From the NCBI GenBank assembly GCA_964625465.1, contig CAZVFD010000003.1, forward strand, positions 37,529 through 101,528: a stretch of DNA of 64,000 nt, given 5' to 3'. Below, piece by piece: positions 1-7,967 of this stretch. Made by a program: the position numbers and the translations under genes. Every line of letters starts with the position of its first letter. The first letter of the stretch is position 1. The stretch is from CAZLFQ01 sp964625465. GTDB taxonomy: Bacteria > Pseudomonadota > Alphaproteobacteria > Rickettsiales > Midichloriaceae. The notes beneath the pieces were generated by a model that searched no databases, was not told the origin of the DNA, and was given only the letters and a program-made list of their open reading frames with translations.

Positions 1-287
1 TGGTGTTGTAGCCAATCTAGTGCGCATGCAGCATCGGCTAATTCGCCAATTCCATGATCAAAGCTACCGAAAGATTTGCCAACCCCTCTGAAGTTAAATC
101 GTAAAACAGAAAATTTATTCTCTGCAAATGTATGGAACGCATGGTAAACAACCTTGTTGTTCATTGTTCCGCCGTGCAGAGGGTGTGGATGCAAAACTAG
201 GGCTATCGGTGCGTTTCTCTCTTCGCTGTGTTGATACTTTCCTTCAATTCTGCCTTCTGGTCCATTAAATACTACTTCTTTTACCAT
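1..287 (-). CDS. Alpha/beta hydrolase, COG2945-like (partial, 3' part outside window)
   Basis: An open frame starts at ATG 287-285 and runs off the left edge, giving about 95 N-terminal residues. It reads MVKEVVFNGPEGRIEGKY, then ALVLHPHPLHGGTM, then FNFRGVGKSFGSFDHG, and reaches ALDWLQ. The LHPHPxxGGTMxNKVV block and the FNFRGVGxSxGxxD strand are typical of predicted COG2945 hydrolases, cytoplasmic proteins whose substrate is mostly unknown. The nucleophile elbow and the rest of the triad lie outside the window, so activity cannot be judged. It is divergent from iscR, and the 147-bp gap between them carries the iscR promoter. Family assignment is firm; function is only general. Confidence 0.8.
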   Translation of the reverse strand, partial: MVKEVVFNGPEGRIEGKYQHSEERNAPIALVLHPHPLHGGTMNNKVVYHAFHTFAENKFSVLRFNFRGVGKSFGSFDHGIGELADAACALDWLQH

Positions 288-337
288 ATTCAAGCCGCTC
301 TAAATAAATGTTGAAACCTAGGTTTTTCCCTAAGTAA

Positions 338-362
338 ATACTTGACTACTGTACTAGGTTTT
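338..362 (+). promoter_or_regulatory. Putative IscR-type operator upstream of iscR
   Basis: The 25 bases starting ATACTTGACTA match 19 of 25 positions of the E. coli type 1 IscR site (ATASYYGACTRWWWYAGTCRRSTAT), with the left half perfect. The site covers the -35 hexamer of the iscR promoter, as expected for repression by [2Fe-2S]-IscR. The E. coli consensus may not be exact for an alphaproteobacterium. Confidence 0.55.
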
Positions 363-370
363 AGTAATCT
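342..370 (+). promoter_or_regulatory. Sigma-70 promoter of the isc operon
   Basis: TTGACT (342-347), a 17-bp spacer and TAATCT (365-370) form a good sigma-70 promoter. The predicted start near 377 would give a leader of about 58 nt before the iscR ATG at 435. The -35 element lies inside the putative IscR operator. Confidence 0.6.
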
Positions 371-434
371 TCTAAATGATTCAAGATGTATAGTACACTA
401 GATTAGTGGGTTTTGGAAGTAATTTTAGGAATTT

Positions 435-893
435 ATGATACTTTCTACAAAAGGTAGGTATGCAGTAATGGCACTTGTGGACATAGCGGTTCACGGTAAT
501 AGCGGGCCTGTGAAGTTAGCAAGTATTTCGCAGAGACAAGAGCTGGATCAGGGGTATTTAGAGCAGATTTTCGTTAAATTAAAGAGGGTTGGGCTTGTAA
601 CGCCAATAAAGGGACCAGGGGGAGGATATCTGCTTGGTAGGCCTAAATCAGATATTGCTATCGCCGATATAATGTTTGCAGTCGAAGAAAACCTAAAAAT
701 GACTAGATGCCAAAAAAACTCATCTACAGGCTGTATGCAAGATAAGACGCGCTGCGTCACACACCACATTTGGGAGTCATTAGGTGATCATATTCATGGT
801 TTTTTGAAAGGAATAACTTTGGAAGATGTTTGTGCGCGAAGATTAGAAAAAGTGGATTCCTGCAATTATCAGAAGGTGGCGAATGTATTCTAA
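435..893 (+). CDS. iscR: Fe-S cluster assembly regulator IscR (Rrf2 family)
   Basis: A 152-aa Rrf2-family regulator. The N-terminal winged helix starts MILSTKGRYAVMALVDIA and includes LxxRxxLxQxYLEQIF and GPGGGYLLGR. Cluster ligands C92, C100 and C107 with H110 fit the IscR [2Fe-2S] site, although the spacing C-x7-C-x6-C-x2-H is longer than the C-x5-C-x5-C-x2-H of E. coli. IscR with its cluster normally represses its own operon and so senses Fe-S supply. It is the first gene of iscR-iscS-like-iscS-iscU-iscA, and its last codons overlap the next start by 11 nt, implying coupling. An operator-like site lies just upstream. Confidence 0.93.
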   Translation: MILSTKGRYAVMALVDIAVHGNSGPVKLASISQRQELDQGYLEQIFVKLKRVGLVTPIKGPGGGYLLGRPKSDIAIADIMFAVEENLKMTRCQKNSSTGCMQDKTRCVTHHIWESLGDHIHGFLKGITLEDVCARRLEKVDSCNYQKVANVF

Positions 894-2001
894 TCTTAGA
901 GATTACGTGTATTTCGATCACAACGCCACAACACCAGTTTTGTCTGATGTTAAATATGCTATGGACGAGTTTCCAAATTTGCCTTTAAATCCCTCATCTA
1001 TACATGCTTATGGGAGAGAATCTAAAAAAATATTAGAAGCCGCTAGAGCTAATATAGGTAAAGCGTTAAATGCCGATGAAAAATACGAAGTGGTGTTTAC
1101 TGCGACTGGTACAGAATCTAATAATATTGCGTTAAAGGGATTTAAAAACCTTGAGGTAATTGCTAGTACAATTGAGCATCCATCGGTATTAAGTGTTGTA
1201 GGGCAGGGGCTGATTCCTGTTGAGAAAAATGGGATTGTAGATTTAGTTGCTCTTGAGACGATTTTAAAATCTGGGAAGAGATATTTAGTGTCTGTGATTT
1301 TTGCTAACAATGAAGTTGGCGTAATCCAGCCAATGAAAGAAATTATAGATTTGGTACATAGATATAATGGAATTATCCATTCTGATGCGACCCAAGCATT
1401 CGGGAAGATCCCTTTAAGTATCTCAGAATTGGATTTGGATCTAATAACAATATCTGCTCATAAAATGGGTGGTCCTCAAGGCGCTGCAGCTTTAGTTCTT
1501 AAAAAGAATCTGCCGATTAGCGCGCTTATGCGAGGCGGTGGGCAAGAATTTAGAATAAGGCCAGGCACGCAAAATTTAGCAGCGATACATGGCTTTGGAA
1601 TTGCGGCCTCTCTTATTAATTTAGATGAGTACGCAAAACTTGCAGAGCTTAGAGATTATTTAGAAAGCAAAATTGCGCAAGTATGTAAAGAGGCAATCTT
1701 TTTTGGAAAAGATGCCAAGAGGTTGCCAAATACTTCGAGTTTTACAATGCCTAATGTTTCAAATGAAACGCAGTTAATTCATTTTGATACAAATGGTTTC
1801 GCTATAAGCGCAGGTTCAGCGTGTTCATCTGGTAGAATAGGCTTATCAACCACTCAGATGAATATGGGGTACTCAGAAGAAATTGCAAGAACTGCAATCA
1901 GAGTAAGTTTAGGTATAGGTAATACCCAAGAGCAAATCGATAGATTTGTTGATTGTTGGAAAAAGTTATATGAAAAAACAAATATGAAATTAGCAGCATG
2001 A
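883..2001 (+). CDS. Cysteine desulfurase-like protein (first of a tandem pair)
   Basis: A 372-aa class V aminotransferase-fold, PLP-dependent cysteine desulfurase of the NifS/IscS family. It shows FDHNATTPV, the PLP lysine in SAHKMGGPQG (K194), ATGTESNN, and the catalytic cysteine in SAGSACSSG (C314). The cysteine loop and C-terminus are shorter than in canonical IscS. Rickettsiales carry a similar extra copy beside iscS (called spl1 in Rickettsia). The start overlaps iscR and the end overlaps iscS by 4 nt. The residues look complete, so it is probably active, but its division of labour with IscS is unknown. Confidence 0.88.
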   Translation: MYSNLRDYVYFDHNATTPVLSDVKYAMDEFPNLPLNPSSIHAYGRESKKILEAARANIGKALNADEKYEVVFTATGTESNNIALKGFKNLEVIASTIEHPSVLSVVGQGLIPVEKNGIVDLVALETILKSGKRYLVSVIFANNEVGVIQPMKEIIDLVHRYNGIIHSDATQAFGKIPLSISELDLDLITISAHKMGGPQGAAALVLKKNLPISALMRGGGQEFRIRPGTQNLAAIHGFGIAASLINLDEYAKLAELRDYLESKIAQVCKEAIFFGKDAKRLPNTSSFTMPNVSNETQLIHFDTNGFAISAGSACSSGRIGLSTTQMNMGYSEEIARTAIRVSLGIGNTQEQIDRFVDCWKKLYEKTNMKLAA

Positions 2002-3218
2002 GTAAGGAATTAAAATTACCAATATACATGGATTATCAAGCAACTACTCCAATGGACAAGAGAGTGTTAGATGCTATGATTCCATATTTTACCGAAAAAT
2101 TTGGAAATGCGCATTCAAGAAGTCACCAATTTGGTTGGGAAGCGGAAGATGCTGTTGAGAAAGCTCGTGAACAAGTTGCTTCATTAATAAATGCTGATCC
2201 TAGAGAAATTATTTTCACATCTGGAGCGACTGAGTCTAATAACCTAGCTTTGAAAGGCGTTGCTGGATTCTATGGTGATAAGAAAAAACATATTATTACT
2301 TTGGTGACAGAGCACAAATGCGTTCTAGATACTTGTAGGCATTTAGAACAAGACGGGTTTGATGTCACATATCTTCCAGTTGAGACAAATGGCTTAATTG
2401 ATTTGGAAAAATTAAAAGCAACGATTCGTCCAGATACTTTAATAGTATCTGTGATGGCGGTGAATAATGAAATTGGTGTTATCCAACCTCTTAAAGAGAT
2501 TGGTACAATATGTAGAGAGAAAGGCATATTTTTTCATACTGATGCTGCGCAAGCATTTGGAAAGATTCCATTAGACATAAAAGAAATGTGCATTGATCTA
2601 ATGAGCATTTCTGGCCACAAGATTTATGGCCCAAAAGGTATAGGCGCACTATTTGTTGGACGTAGCCCAAGGGTAAGAATCGAAGCGATAATTAACGGTG
2701 GCGGGCAGGAGAGGGGAATGCGTTCAGGAACTCTACCGACACCTATAATTGTTGGTTTGGGTGAAGCCGCAAGAATTGCAAAAGAAGAAATGGAGTTTGA
2801 AAATAAAAGATTAGAAAAACTTTCAAACAAATTCATTTCCGCAATGTTGAAAATCCCACATGTATATCTCAACGGTGATGAGAAGCAAAGGCTGGCTGGA
2901 AATATCAATATCAGCTTTTCGTGTATTGAAGGTGAATCGATGATTGGCGCAATTAAAAACATTGCAGTATCATCTGGTTCTGCATGTACGTCAGCTTCAT
3001 TGGAACCTTCTTATGTTTTAAGAGCGATTGGTTTGGATGAAGAAATGGCGCATACGTCAATAAGATTTGGTTTTGGTAGATTTACCACTGAAGCGGAAGT
3101 TGATTTTGCAATAGATCATGTGAAAAAAGCTATAGACAGATTAAGAGAGCTTAGCCCGTTATGGGAAATGATGCAAGAAGGTATCGATTTAAAATCAATT
3201 AATTGGACAGGACACTAA
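1998..3218 (+). CDS. iscS: Cysteine desulfurase IscS
   Basis: This 406-aa protein is close to standard IscS length. It contains MDYQATTPMD, the PLP lysine in SGHKIYGPKG (K208), GGGQERGMRSGT, the mobile-loop cysteine in SSGSACTSASLEPSYVL (C330), and the C-terminal extension DLKSINWTGH typical of IscS. It removes sulfur from L-cysteine as a persulfide and passes it to the IscU scaffold, and also to MnmA for tRNA thiolation (mnmA is at 12210). It overlaps the preceding paralogue by 4 nt (ATGA) and is followed 11 bp later by iscU, so one transcript is very likely. Confidence 0.95.
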   Translation: MSKELKLPIYMDYQATTPMDKRVLDAMIPYFTEKFGNAHSRSHQFGWEAEDAVEKAREQVASLINADPREIIFTSGATESNNLALKGVAGFYGDKKKHIITLVTEHKCVLDTCRHLEQDGFDVTYLPVETNGLIDLEKLKATIRPDTLIVSVMAVNNEIGVIQPLKEIGTICREKGIFFHTDAAQAFGKIPLDIKEMCIDLMSISGHKIYGPKGIGALFVGRSPRVRIEAIINGGGQERGMRSGTLPTPIIVGLGEAARIAKEEMEFENKRLEKLSNKFISAMLKIPHVYLNGDEKQRLAGNINISFSCIEGESMIGAIKNIAVSSGSACTSASLEPSYVLRAIGLDEEMAHTSIRFGFGRFTTEAEVDFAIDHVKKAIDRLRELSPLWEMMQEGIDLKSINWTGH

Positions 3219-3229
3219 AAGAGGCAATT

Positions 3230-3625
3230 ATGGCATACAGTCAAAAAGTTATAGATCATTATGAAAATCCAAGAAATGTTGGTTCATTTGAAAAAAGCGA
3301 AGAGAACGTTGGCACAGGGTTGGTAGGCGCTCCTGCTTGTGGCGATGTGATGAAATTGCAAATTAAAGTAGACCCAGAGACAGGGAAAATTGAAGATGCA
3401 AAATTCCGTACATTCGGATGTTTATCTGCAATTGCTTCAAGTTCTTTAGCAACTGAAAAATTGAAAGGTAAAACTCTGGAAGAAGCGGTGACAATTAAGA
3501 ATGTTGATATTGCGGAAGAATTGTCTTTACCTCCAGTGAAAATCCACTGTTCGGTTTTAGCTGAAGATGCAATTAAGAAAGCGATAGAAGATTATAAAAA
3601 TAACTTAAGCAACGATAATAAATAA
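3230..3625 (+). CDS. iscU: Fe-S cluster scaffold IscU
   Basis: A 131-aa scaffold starting MAYSQKVIDHYENPRNVG. The ATG at 3230 is preferred to an upstream in-frame codon because AAAGAGG sits just before it and all family members begin here. Cluster ligands C37 (GAPACGD), C64 and C107 (KIHCSVLAEDAI), plus D39, are present, as is the LPPVK chaperone-recognition motif (99-103). One oddity: the usual FGCGSAIASSS reads FGCLSAIASSS, with leucine after the C64 ligand. No hscA, hscB or fdx follows in the window, so the chaperone genes must lie elsewhere. Confidence 0.94.
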   Translation: MAYSQKVIDHYENPRNVGSFEKSEENVGTGLVGAPACGDVMKLQIKVDPETGKIEDAKFRTFGCLSAIASSSLATEKLKGKTLEEAVTIKNVDIAEELSLPPVKIHCSVLAEDAIKKAIEDYKNNLSNDNK

Positions 3626-3961
3626 ATGGCTGCACCAATTATTACAATCACAGACCAAGCTGCAGAACGCGTGAAATTTCTTTTAGAAAAGCGCGATAAG
3701 CCTTCTGCTGGGATTCGTGTTGGGGTTAAGTCAGGCGGTTGTTCTGGTTTGTCTTATACATTTGAATATGCCGATGAAAAAGGCCAGTTTGACGAAGTCA
3801 TAAACGATAAAGGTATAACAGTTCTTATCGACCCAAAAGCTGTAATGTATTTGATCGGTACAAAATTAGATTTCGTAGACGAAAAAATGAAATCGGGATT
3901 TGTATTCGTAAACCCGAATGAAAAAGGCCGCTGCGGCTGCGGCGAGTCGTTTACGATTTAA
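3626..3961 (+). CDS. iscA: Iron-sulfur cluster assembly protein IscA
   Basis: A 111-aa A-type carrier of the HesB/IscA family. The three conserved cysteines are present: C39 in SGGCSGLSY, and C103 and C105 in GRCGCGESF. These proteins carry Fe or [2Fe-2S]/[4Fe-4S] clusters from IscU to apo-proteins in the cytoplasm. The start directly abuts the iscU stop codon. It ends the isc operon here, because a minus-strand ankyrin gene begins its 3' end 4 bp later. In Rickettsia the operon normally continues into hscB/hscA/fdx, so the cluster is truncated or split in this genome. Confidence 0.92.
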   Translation: MAAPIITITDQAAERVKFLLEKRDKPSAGIRVGVKSGGCSGLSYTFEYADEKGQFDEVINDKGITVLIDPKAVMYLIGTKLDFVDEKMKSGFVFVNPNEKGRCGCGESFTI

Positions 3962-3965
3962 GTTT

Positions 3966-5315
3966 TTAGTTCGGTCCAAAAACAAAGTCACCCAATGTTG
4001 TAAGTGAAGAGCCAATACTGTTCAGAATGGATTGTTCTACATTTTTTTGAACAACTGTTGTAGGTGTCGTATGACTAGGAACATGATGTACTGAAGCTTG
4101 ATAACCAGAATTTATAGAAGTGCTTTGAACCTCTTGCTTAGGGGTTGTTTTGCACATTTCATATGCGTGCAAAAAAGAATTATTTTGGCCTGCTTGTGCA
4201 ACTTCCAAAGCAGTTTGCCCTTTGGCATTTCTAAGACTTAAATCAGCTCCCTTTTTAATAAGTACTTGGGTGATTTCGAATACATCATAAGACATTGCCG
4301 CACAATGCAGTGGAGTCTCACCATTTTTATTCACTGCATTTAAATCAGCTCCAGACTTAACTAAAGCACATAAGCACTCAAAATTACTGTGTCTTGCTGT
4401 CCAATGAAGCGGGGTATTATTGTCATCGTCCCTAGCGGTCACCTCTGCTCCTAGTCTTATAAGATACTCAACATATGAATCAGATCTTTCCCAATTGCAC
4501 GCATAAAACAATGCAGTAAAACCTCCTTTATATTTTGCGTTAATATCAAAGCCTAGATCAATAAGTATCTTAATCAAACCAAATGCTTGATTAAAAATAG
4601 CAAGGTGCAATAAGGTAATTGTTTGATCAGATTCCAATTCTCTAATACACTCTTTTTTAAAAAAAAATGAATGCGAATCTTCTGGAATACCTGGGTAAAA
4701 TTCTTTGAAAAAGGATTTAAGATAATTCTGATCTTTTTTCCTAAGAAGAAGTTGTCTTGGTGTGTGTCCATTCCTATCTTGCTCAAGAACATTTCCTTTA
4801 TACGTATTGATTAGATTCATCCATTTTTTGAACTCATCTATTGGAACACCGCTTTCAAATAAAGTGTGGAGAGGTGTTTGGCCCTTTGTATTCTTAGCAT
4901 TTATGTTTGCTCCCTTAGCAAGCAGCATTTTGGCTATATTAATTCTTCTATTTTCAAATGCTCGATGAAGTGCAGTATTGCCAAAAGCGTCTGTAGCATT
5001 CACTTCAGCGTTTCTGTCCAAAAGTCGTCTAACTGCATCTTCAAACCCACATTGTGATGCTATAATGAGAGGAGTGGTTTGTAATCGTAAGTCATAGTGA
5101 GAGTTTATTTCTATATCACTAAGTTCAGATTTCATGACATATAGATGGAATATACTCATCAACCAATTGGTTATACTCCACTCCAGGATTTGATCATTAG
5201 GTATATCAACAAAACCCCGTTCCAATGTAGACAGATTTAATTCAGAGACTATTACCTTGTCACCATCTTTTACAGATTGCCGTATTTGATCAAACGTGAG
5301 CTCTACCATTTTCAT
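3966..5315 (-). CDS. Ankyrin repeat protein
   Basis: A 449-aa protein from ATG 5315, chosen because GGAG lies 6 nt upstream; a longer TTG start 60 nt further out has no such site. At least eight ankyrin repeats are visible in two blocks: roughly residues 70-200 (QTTPLIIASQCGFEDAVRRLL, NATDAFGNTALHRAFENR, NAKNTKGQTPLHTL) and 235-390 (TLLHLAIFNQ, GFTALFYACNW, NNTPLHWTARH, GETPLHCAAM, GQTALEVAQ). The C-terminus is Ser/Thr-rich. There is no signal peptide or membrane segment. In intracellular alphaproteobacteria such proteins are often secreted and bind host proteins, but no secretion signal is provable here. Confidence 0.85.
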   Translation of the reverse strand: MKMVELTFDQIRQSVKDGDKVIVSELNLSTLERGFVDIPNDQILEWSITNWLMSIFHLYVMKSELSDIEINSHYDLRLQTTPLIIASQCGFEDAVRRLLDRNAEVNATDAFGNTALHRAFENRRINIAKMLLAKGANINAKNTKGQTPLHTLFESGVPIDEFKKWMNLINTYKGNVLEQDRNGHTPRQLLLRKKDQNYLKSFFKEFYPGIPEDSHSFFFKKECIRELESDQTITLLHLAIFNQAFGLIKILIDLGFDINAKYKGGFTALFYACNWERSDSYVEYLIRLGAEVTARDDDNNTPLHWTARHSNFECLCALVKSGADLNAVNKNGETPLHCAAMSYDVFEITQVLIKKGADLSLRNAKGQTALEVAQAGQNNSFLHAYEMCKTTPKQEVQSTSINSGYQASVHHVPSHTTPTTVVQKNVEQSILNSIGSSLTTLGDFVFGPN

Positions 5316-5400
5316 TGAAAACTCCGAACGAACTCGAGTAATAACAATATATTGCCGAATTTTCCAAGTTGCCAAGAACTTTCTAAATTATTGTAATTAC

Positions 5401-5429
5401 TTGCAGATAATTAGAGTTTGTAGTACAAT
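5401..5429 (+). promoter_or_regulatory. Probable promoter of the amidase-like/GNAT pair
   Basis: TTGCAG (5401-5406), a 17-bp spacer and TACAAT (5424-5429). The -10 is good and the -35 is weak. The predicted start is near 5436, and the ATG at 5461 is preceded by TAGG. Confidence 0.45.
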
Positions 5430-5460
5430 TCGCTCATAATATCAACATATAGGTTCAACC

Positions 5461-6177
5461 ATGACATCCTACATCAGCACAGTTAACAACAATAAGTTTT
5501 CAGCACCACGTCCAGAAGGAGCAGAAGTTTCAACGGTTGTTTTAACTTATTCAGTAACACCTACTATTCATGAAACTGTTGCAAAGCTTTATGATAGAGG
5601 TGCTAGTGTTCACTACACAATCAGGCAGGATGGATTTCTTGATCAATATCATAGTGAAAATGTAAAGGCCTTTCATTCTGGAAAAAGTGCATGGCATGGA
5701 AAAGCTGGTTTAAATGATTATGCAATTAGCGTGATGATGATCAACGATGCTCAGTCGGAATTTCCACAGGCTCAGATCGACAAATTAATTTCTCTGCTTG
5801 GTGATATCAATACAAGACATAATAAGACAATGGAAATTGTTGGTTTAGGTGAAGTTGCGCCAGAAAGACACGTAGCCCCAGGCAATCAATTCCCTTGGGA
5901 TAAACTTGCCGCTGCAGGTTTTGGAAAACATGTTGAAGCTACAGCTAGTAAAGAATGTAAAACAGACCTTGATGTAACAGCGCTTCAAAATTCACTTATA
6001 AATCATGGATATCATCTGGATGCTACAGGGACATTTGATGAGCTGACAGAAAAAGTTGTTAATGTTTTCAATAGCAGATATAACCAAGCTCAAGAAAATT
6101 CTAAATGTTGGAGTGATGCGTCAGAAGAAATTATGAATGCACTTCATCCAGTTACAATAATTCATGATGAGATTTAG
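5461..6177 (+). CDS. Amidase_2 (AmpD-like) fold protein with lost catalytic residues, plus peptidoglycan-binding-like domain
   Basis: This 238-aa protein aligns along its first 150 residues with N-acetylmuramoyl-L-alanine amidases: VHYTIRQDGFLDQ, AFHSGKSAWHGKAGLNDYAI and VAPERHVAPGNQFPW. A helical repeat at about 168-206 (DVTALQNSLINHGYHLDATG) looks like a PG_binding_1 domain. Every catalytic position seems replaced. The first zinc histidine is T29 (VVLTYS), the glutamate is M92 (ISVMMIN), and the GHxDIAPxRKxDPG motif reads VGLGEVAPERHVAPG, so H becomes L129, K becomes H137 and D becomes A139. It is therefore probably a non-hydrolytic binder. There is no signal peptide. It is followed 2 bp later by a GNAT gene. 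Confidence 0.8.
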   Translation: MTSYISTVNNNKFSAPRPEGAEVSTVVLTYSVTPTIHETVAKLYDRGASVHYTIRQDGFLDQYHSENVKAFHSGKSAWHGKAGLNDYAISVMMINDAQSEFPQAQIDKLISLLGDINTRHNKTMEIVGLGEVAPERHVAPGNQFPWDKLAAAGFGKHVEATASKECKTDLDVTALQNSLINHGYHLDATGTFDELTEKVVNVFNSRYNQAQENSKCWSDASEEIMNALHPVTIIHDEI

Positions 6178-6179
6178 TA

Positions 6180-6998
6180 ATGCTCGGGCAAAAAGTTGAA
6201 GGTTCTAAACTGTTTTCTGTAGAGAAAAAAGGAGATAAGAAATACTTACACACAGAATTTGTTGGCGATGGTTTTACTGCTAGAAATATTCAAGAAAGTG
6301 ACCTGCCATTTTATGGAAAACTGTTTGGTGATGAAAGAGTAGTAAAGCTATATGGTGACGGTTCAGTTAAGACTGCTGCGCGGATTAGAGAGGGGTTTGA
6401 TAAATGGAACGGCAGGTTTCATAAGTCGCAACCGAATGGTGGTCTAACAGTTTTTGATAATACAACAAATCAACCAATTGGTTTTGTAATTGCAGGGGAT
6501 GGTGAAGAAAAAGGTGCCTCAGAATTAGGAGCTGCATTTGAAGTATCTTCTCAGGGGCATGGTATATGTTCTAAATTGTTAAAAGGCGCTGTAGAAGTTT
6601 GGGCTGAAGAAGTAAATGGAATTGGTGAGGGCAAGATTGCTGATAATAATTTTCCATATTTACAAACAGCATTTAGCTGCTTTGAGGGTGGTGCTCTACG
6701 AAGGTTTGATGCTACCTATAATCCATTAAATATAGCTTCTGGAAAAGTGTTAGGTAAGGCAGGTTTTGTTAGAGCGCAATCAGGTTTATGTTCTGACAAT
6801 ACTTTTGATTTAACCAATACGGATCTTTCTTTAGCCAGAGTTGAGGATGCAGAAATAATTGCCGCAAAATTTCTTGAAAGTAGAGAAGTAAATAAGAGAT
6901 ATACTTGTATAGATCAAGATGGTATTGAAGGAACATTAAGCTTCAAATCATCATTTAAAGCTTTCAGATTCCACGTCGAAAGAGAAATAGGTAGATAA
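6180..6998 (+). CDS. GNAT-family acetyltransferase-like protein
   Basis: A 272-aa protein. Residues 30-200 resemble RimJ/RimL-type GNAT enzymes: FTARNIQESDLPFYGKLFGD (first strand and helix), GGLTVFDNTTNQPIGFVIAG, ELGAAFEVSSQGHGICSKLL (an acetyl-CoA loop close to QxxGxG/A) and NIASGKVLGKAGFVRAQSG (the NxxSxxVLxKxGF motif). About 70 extra C-terminal residues are unassigned. The ATG is 2 bp after the stop of the amidase-like gene, so the two are probably cotranscribed. The substrate is unknown; proteins, small amines or peptidoglycan precursors are possible. Confidence 0.7.
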   Translation: MLGQKVEGSKLFSVEKKGDKKYLHTEFVGDGFTARNIQESDLPFYGKLFGDERVVKLYGDGSVKTAARIREGFDKWNGRFHKSQPNGGLTVFDNTTNQPIGFVIAGDGEEKGASELGAAFEVSSQGHGICSKLLKGAVEVWAEEVNGIGEGKIADNNFPYLQTAFSCFEGGALRRFDATYNPLNIASGKVLGKAGFVRAQSGLCSDNTFDLTNTDLSLARVEDAEIIAAKFLESREVNKRYTCIDQDGIEGTLSFKSSFKAFRFHVEREIGR

Positions 6999-7013
6999 AG
7001 CTTAGTGAATGAC

Positions 7014-7967
7014 CTATATCTTTATAGGCCTATACCACTTATCCAGATTTTTTAGTGCGTACTTTGCAGATTTTATATCAAAATTAATTTGCCATTTTAG
7101 ATCTTCTATAGTGGCAAATTTTCTTTCTGGTCTCATAAATATTAAAAGCTCAACATCTAATTTATCACCGTACAAATCAGAATTAAAATCAAATATGTGT
7201 ACTTCAAGTAGCGGGGTTTTATTATCAAATGTTGGTTTTATACCAATATTCGCAATGCCGTAGTAACTACTGCCATTGAGATGTACTCTAATAGCATAAA
7301 CCCCAAATAGCGGTAAACAGACTTCGGTATTTAATGCGATGTTTGCTGTAGGAGTTTTTAAAATTTCTCCAGCCAATTTTTTACCCTCAATAACTTTACC
7401 TGAAATGATAACATTATTCCCAAGCATCGCAGATGCTGTGGAGATTCTGCCTTGTGCCAATAACTCCCTAATTTTAGAAGATGAAACATTCATATAATCT
7501 AATGTCACTTGGTCAATTTTTTGATAATGAAAACCAAGTTTTTTTGCTTCTTTTGAAAGCAAAGCAACATCACCTAATCTCTTGTGGCCAAAGTGAAAAT
7601 TGTAACCAGTAGTTAAATATTTCACTCCTAGTTTTTTTACTAAAATATCTTCTATGAAATCTTGTGCAGATATTTTTGAGAAATCTTGATCGAATTTATT
7701 GATGATAACAAAATCGACTCCAAGACTTTTTAGCTTCGCAATTTTTTGTTCAAGAGTCATTAGTGGCTTAAATTCGTCACCTTTGAAAAATGCTGATGGA
7801 TGAGGATCGAAAATCATGGCTGCAGATTTTAGTCCATGCTCATTTGCATATCTTATGCAAGCCCGTAAGATCTCTTGATGCCCTACATGTACGCCATCAA
7901 AGTTACCTAGTGCGATCGCTGCCCCTAGATGCTGTGATTTAATTTGCTCTAAATAAACTGCTTCCAC
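7014..7967 (-). CDS. ribF: Bifunctional riboflavin kinase/FAD synthetase
   Basis: A 317-aa RibF. The N-terminal FAD synthetase half has the nucleotidyltransferase signature GNFDGVHVGHQ near residue 22 and FDPHPSAFF. The C-terminal riboflavin kinase half shows TPTANIAL, GVYAIRV, YYGIANIGIKPTF and LEVHIFDF. It converts riboflavin to FMN and then FAD in the cytoplasm, which supports the flavoproteins TrmFO and DusB in this window. The start is GTG at 7967, preceded by GAGGAAAT. The G of the yejE stop codon is the first base of this GTG, so translation is probably coupled. It ends 15 bp from the convergent GNAT gene. Confidence 0.93.
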   Translation of the reverse strand: MEAVYLEQIKSQHLGAAIALGNFDGVHVGHQEILRACIRYANEHGLKSAAMIFDPHPSAFFKGDEFKPLMTLEQKIAKLKSLGVDFVIINKFDQDFSKISAQDFIEDILVKKLGVKYLTTGYNFHFGHKRLGDVALLSKEAKKLGFHYQKIDQVTLDYMNVSSSKIRELLAQGRISTASAMLGNNVIISGKVIEGKKLAGEILKTPTANIALNTEVCLPLFGVYAIRVHLNGSSYYGIANIGIKPTFDNKTPLLEVHIFDFNSDLYGDKLDVELLIFMRPERKFATIEDLKWQINFDIKSAKYALKNLDKWYRPIKI

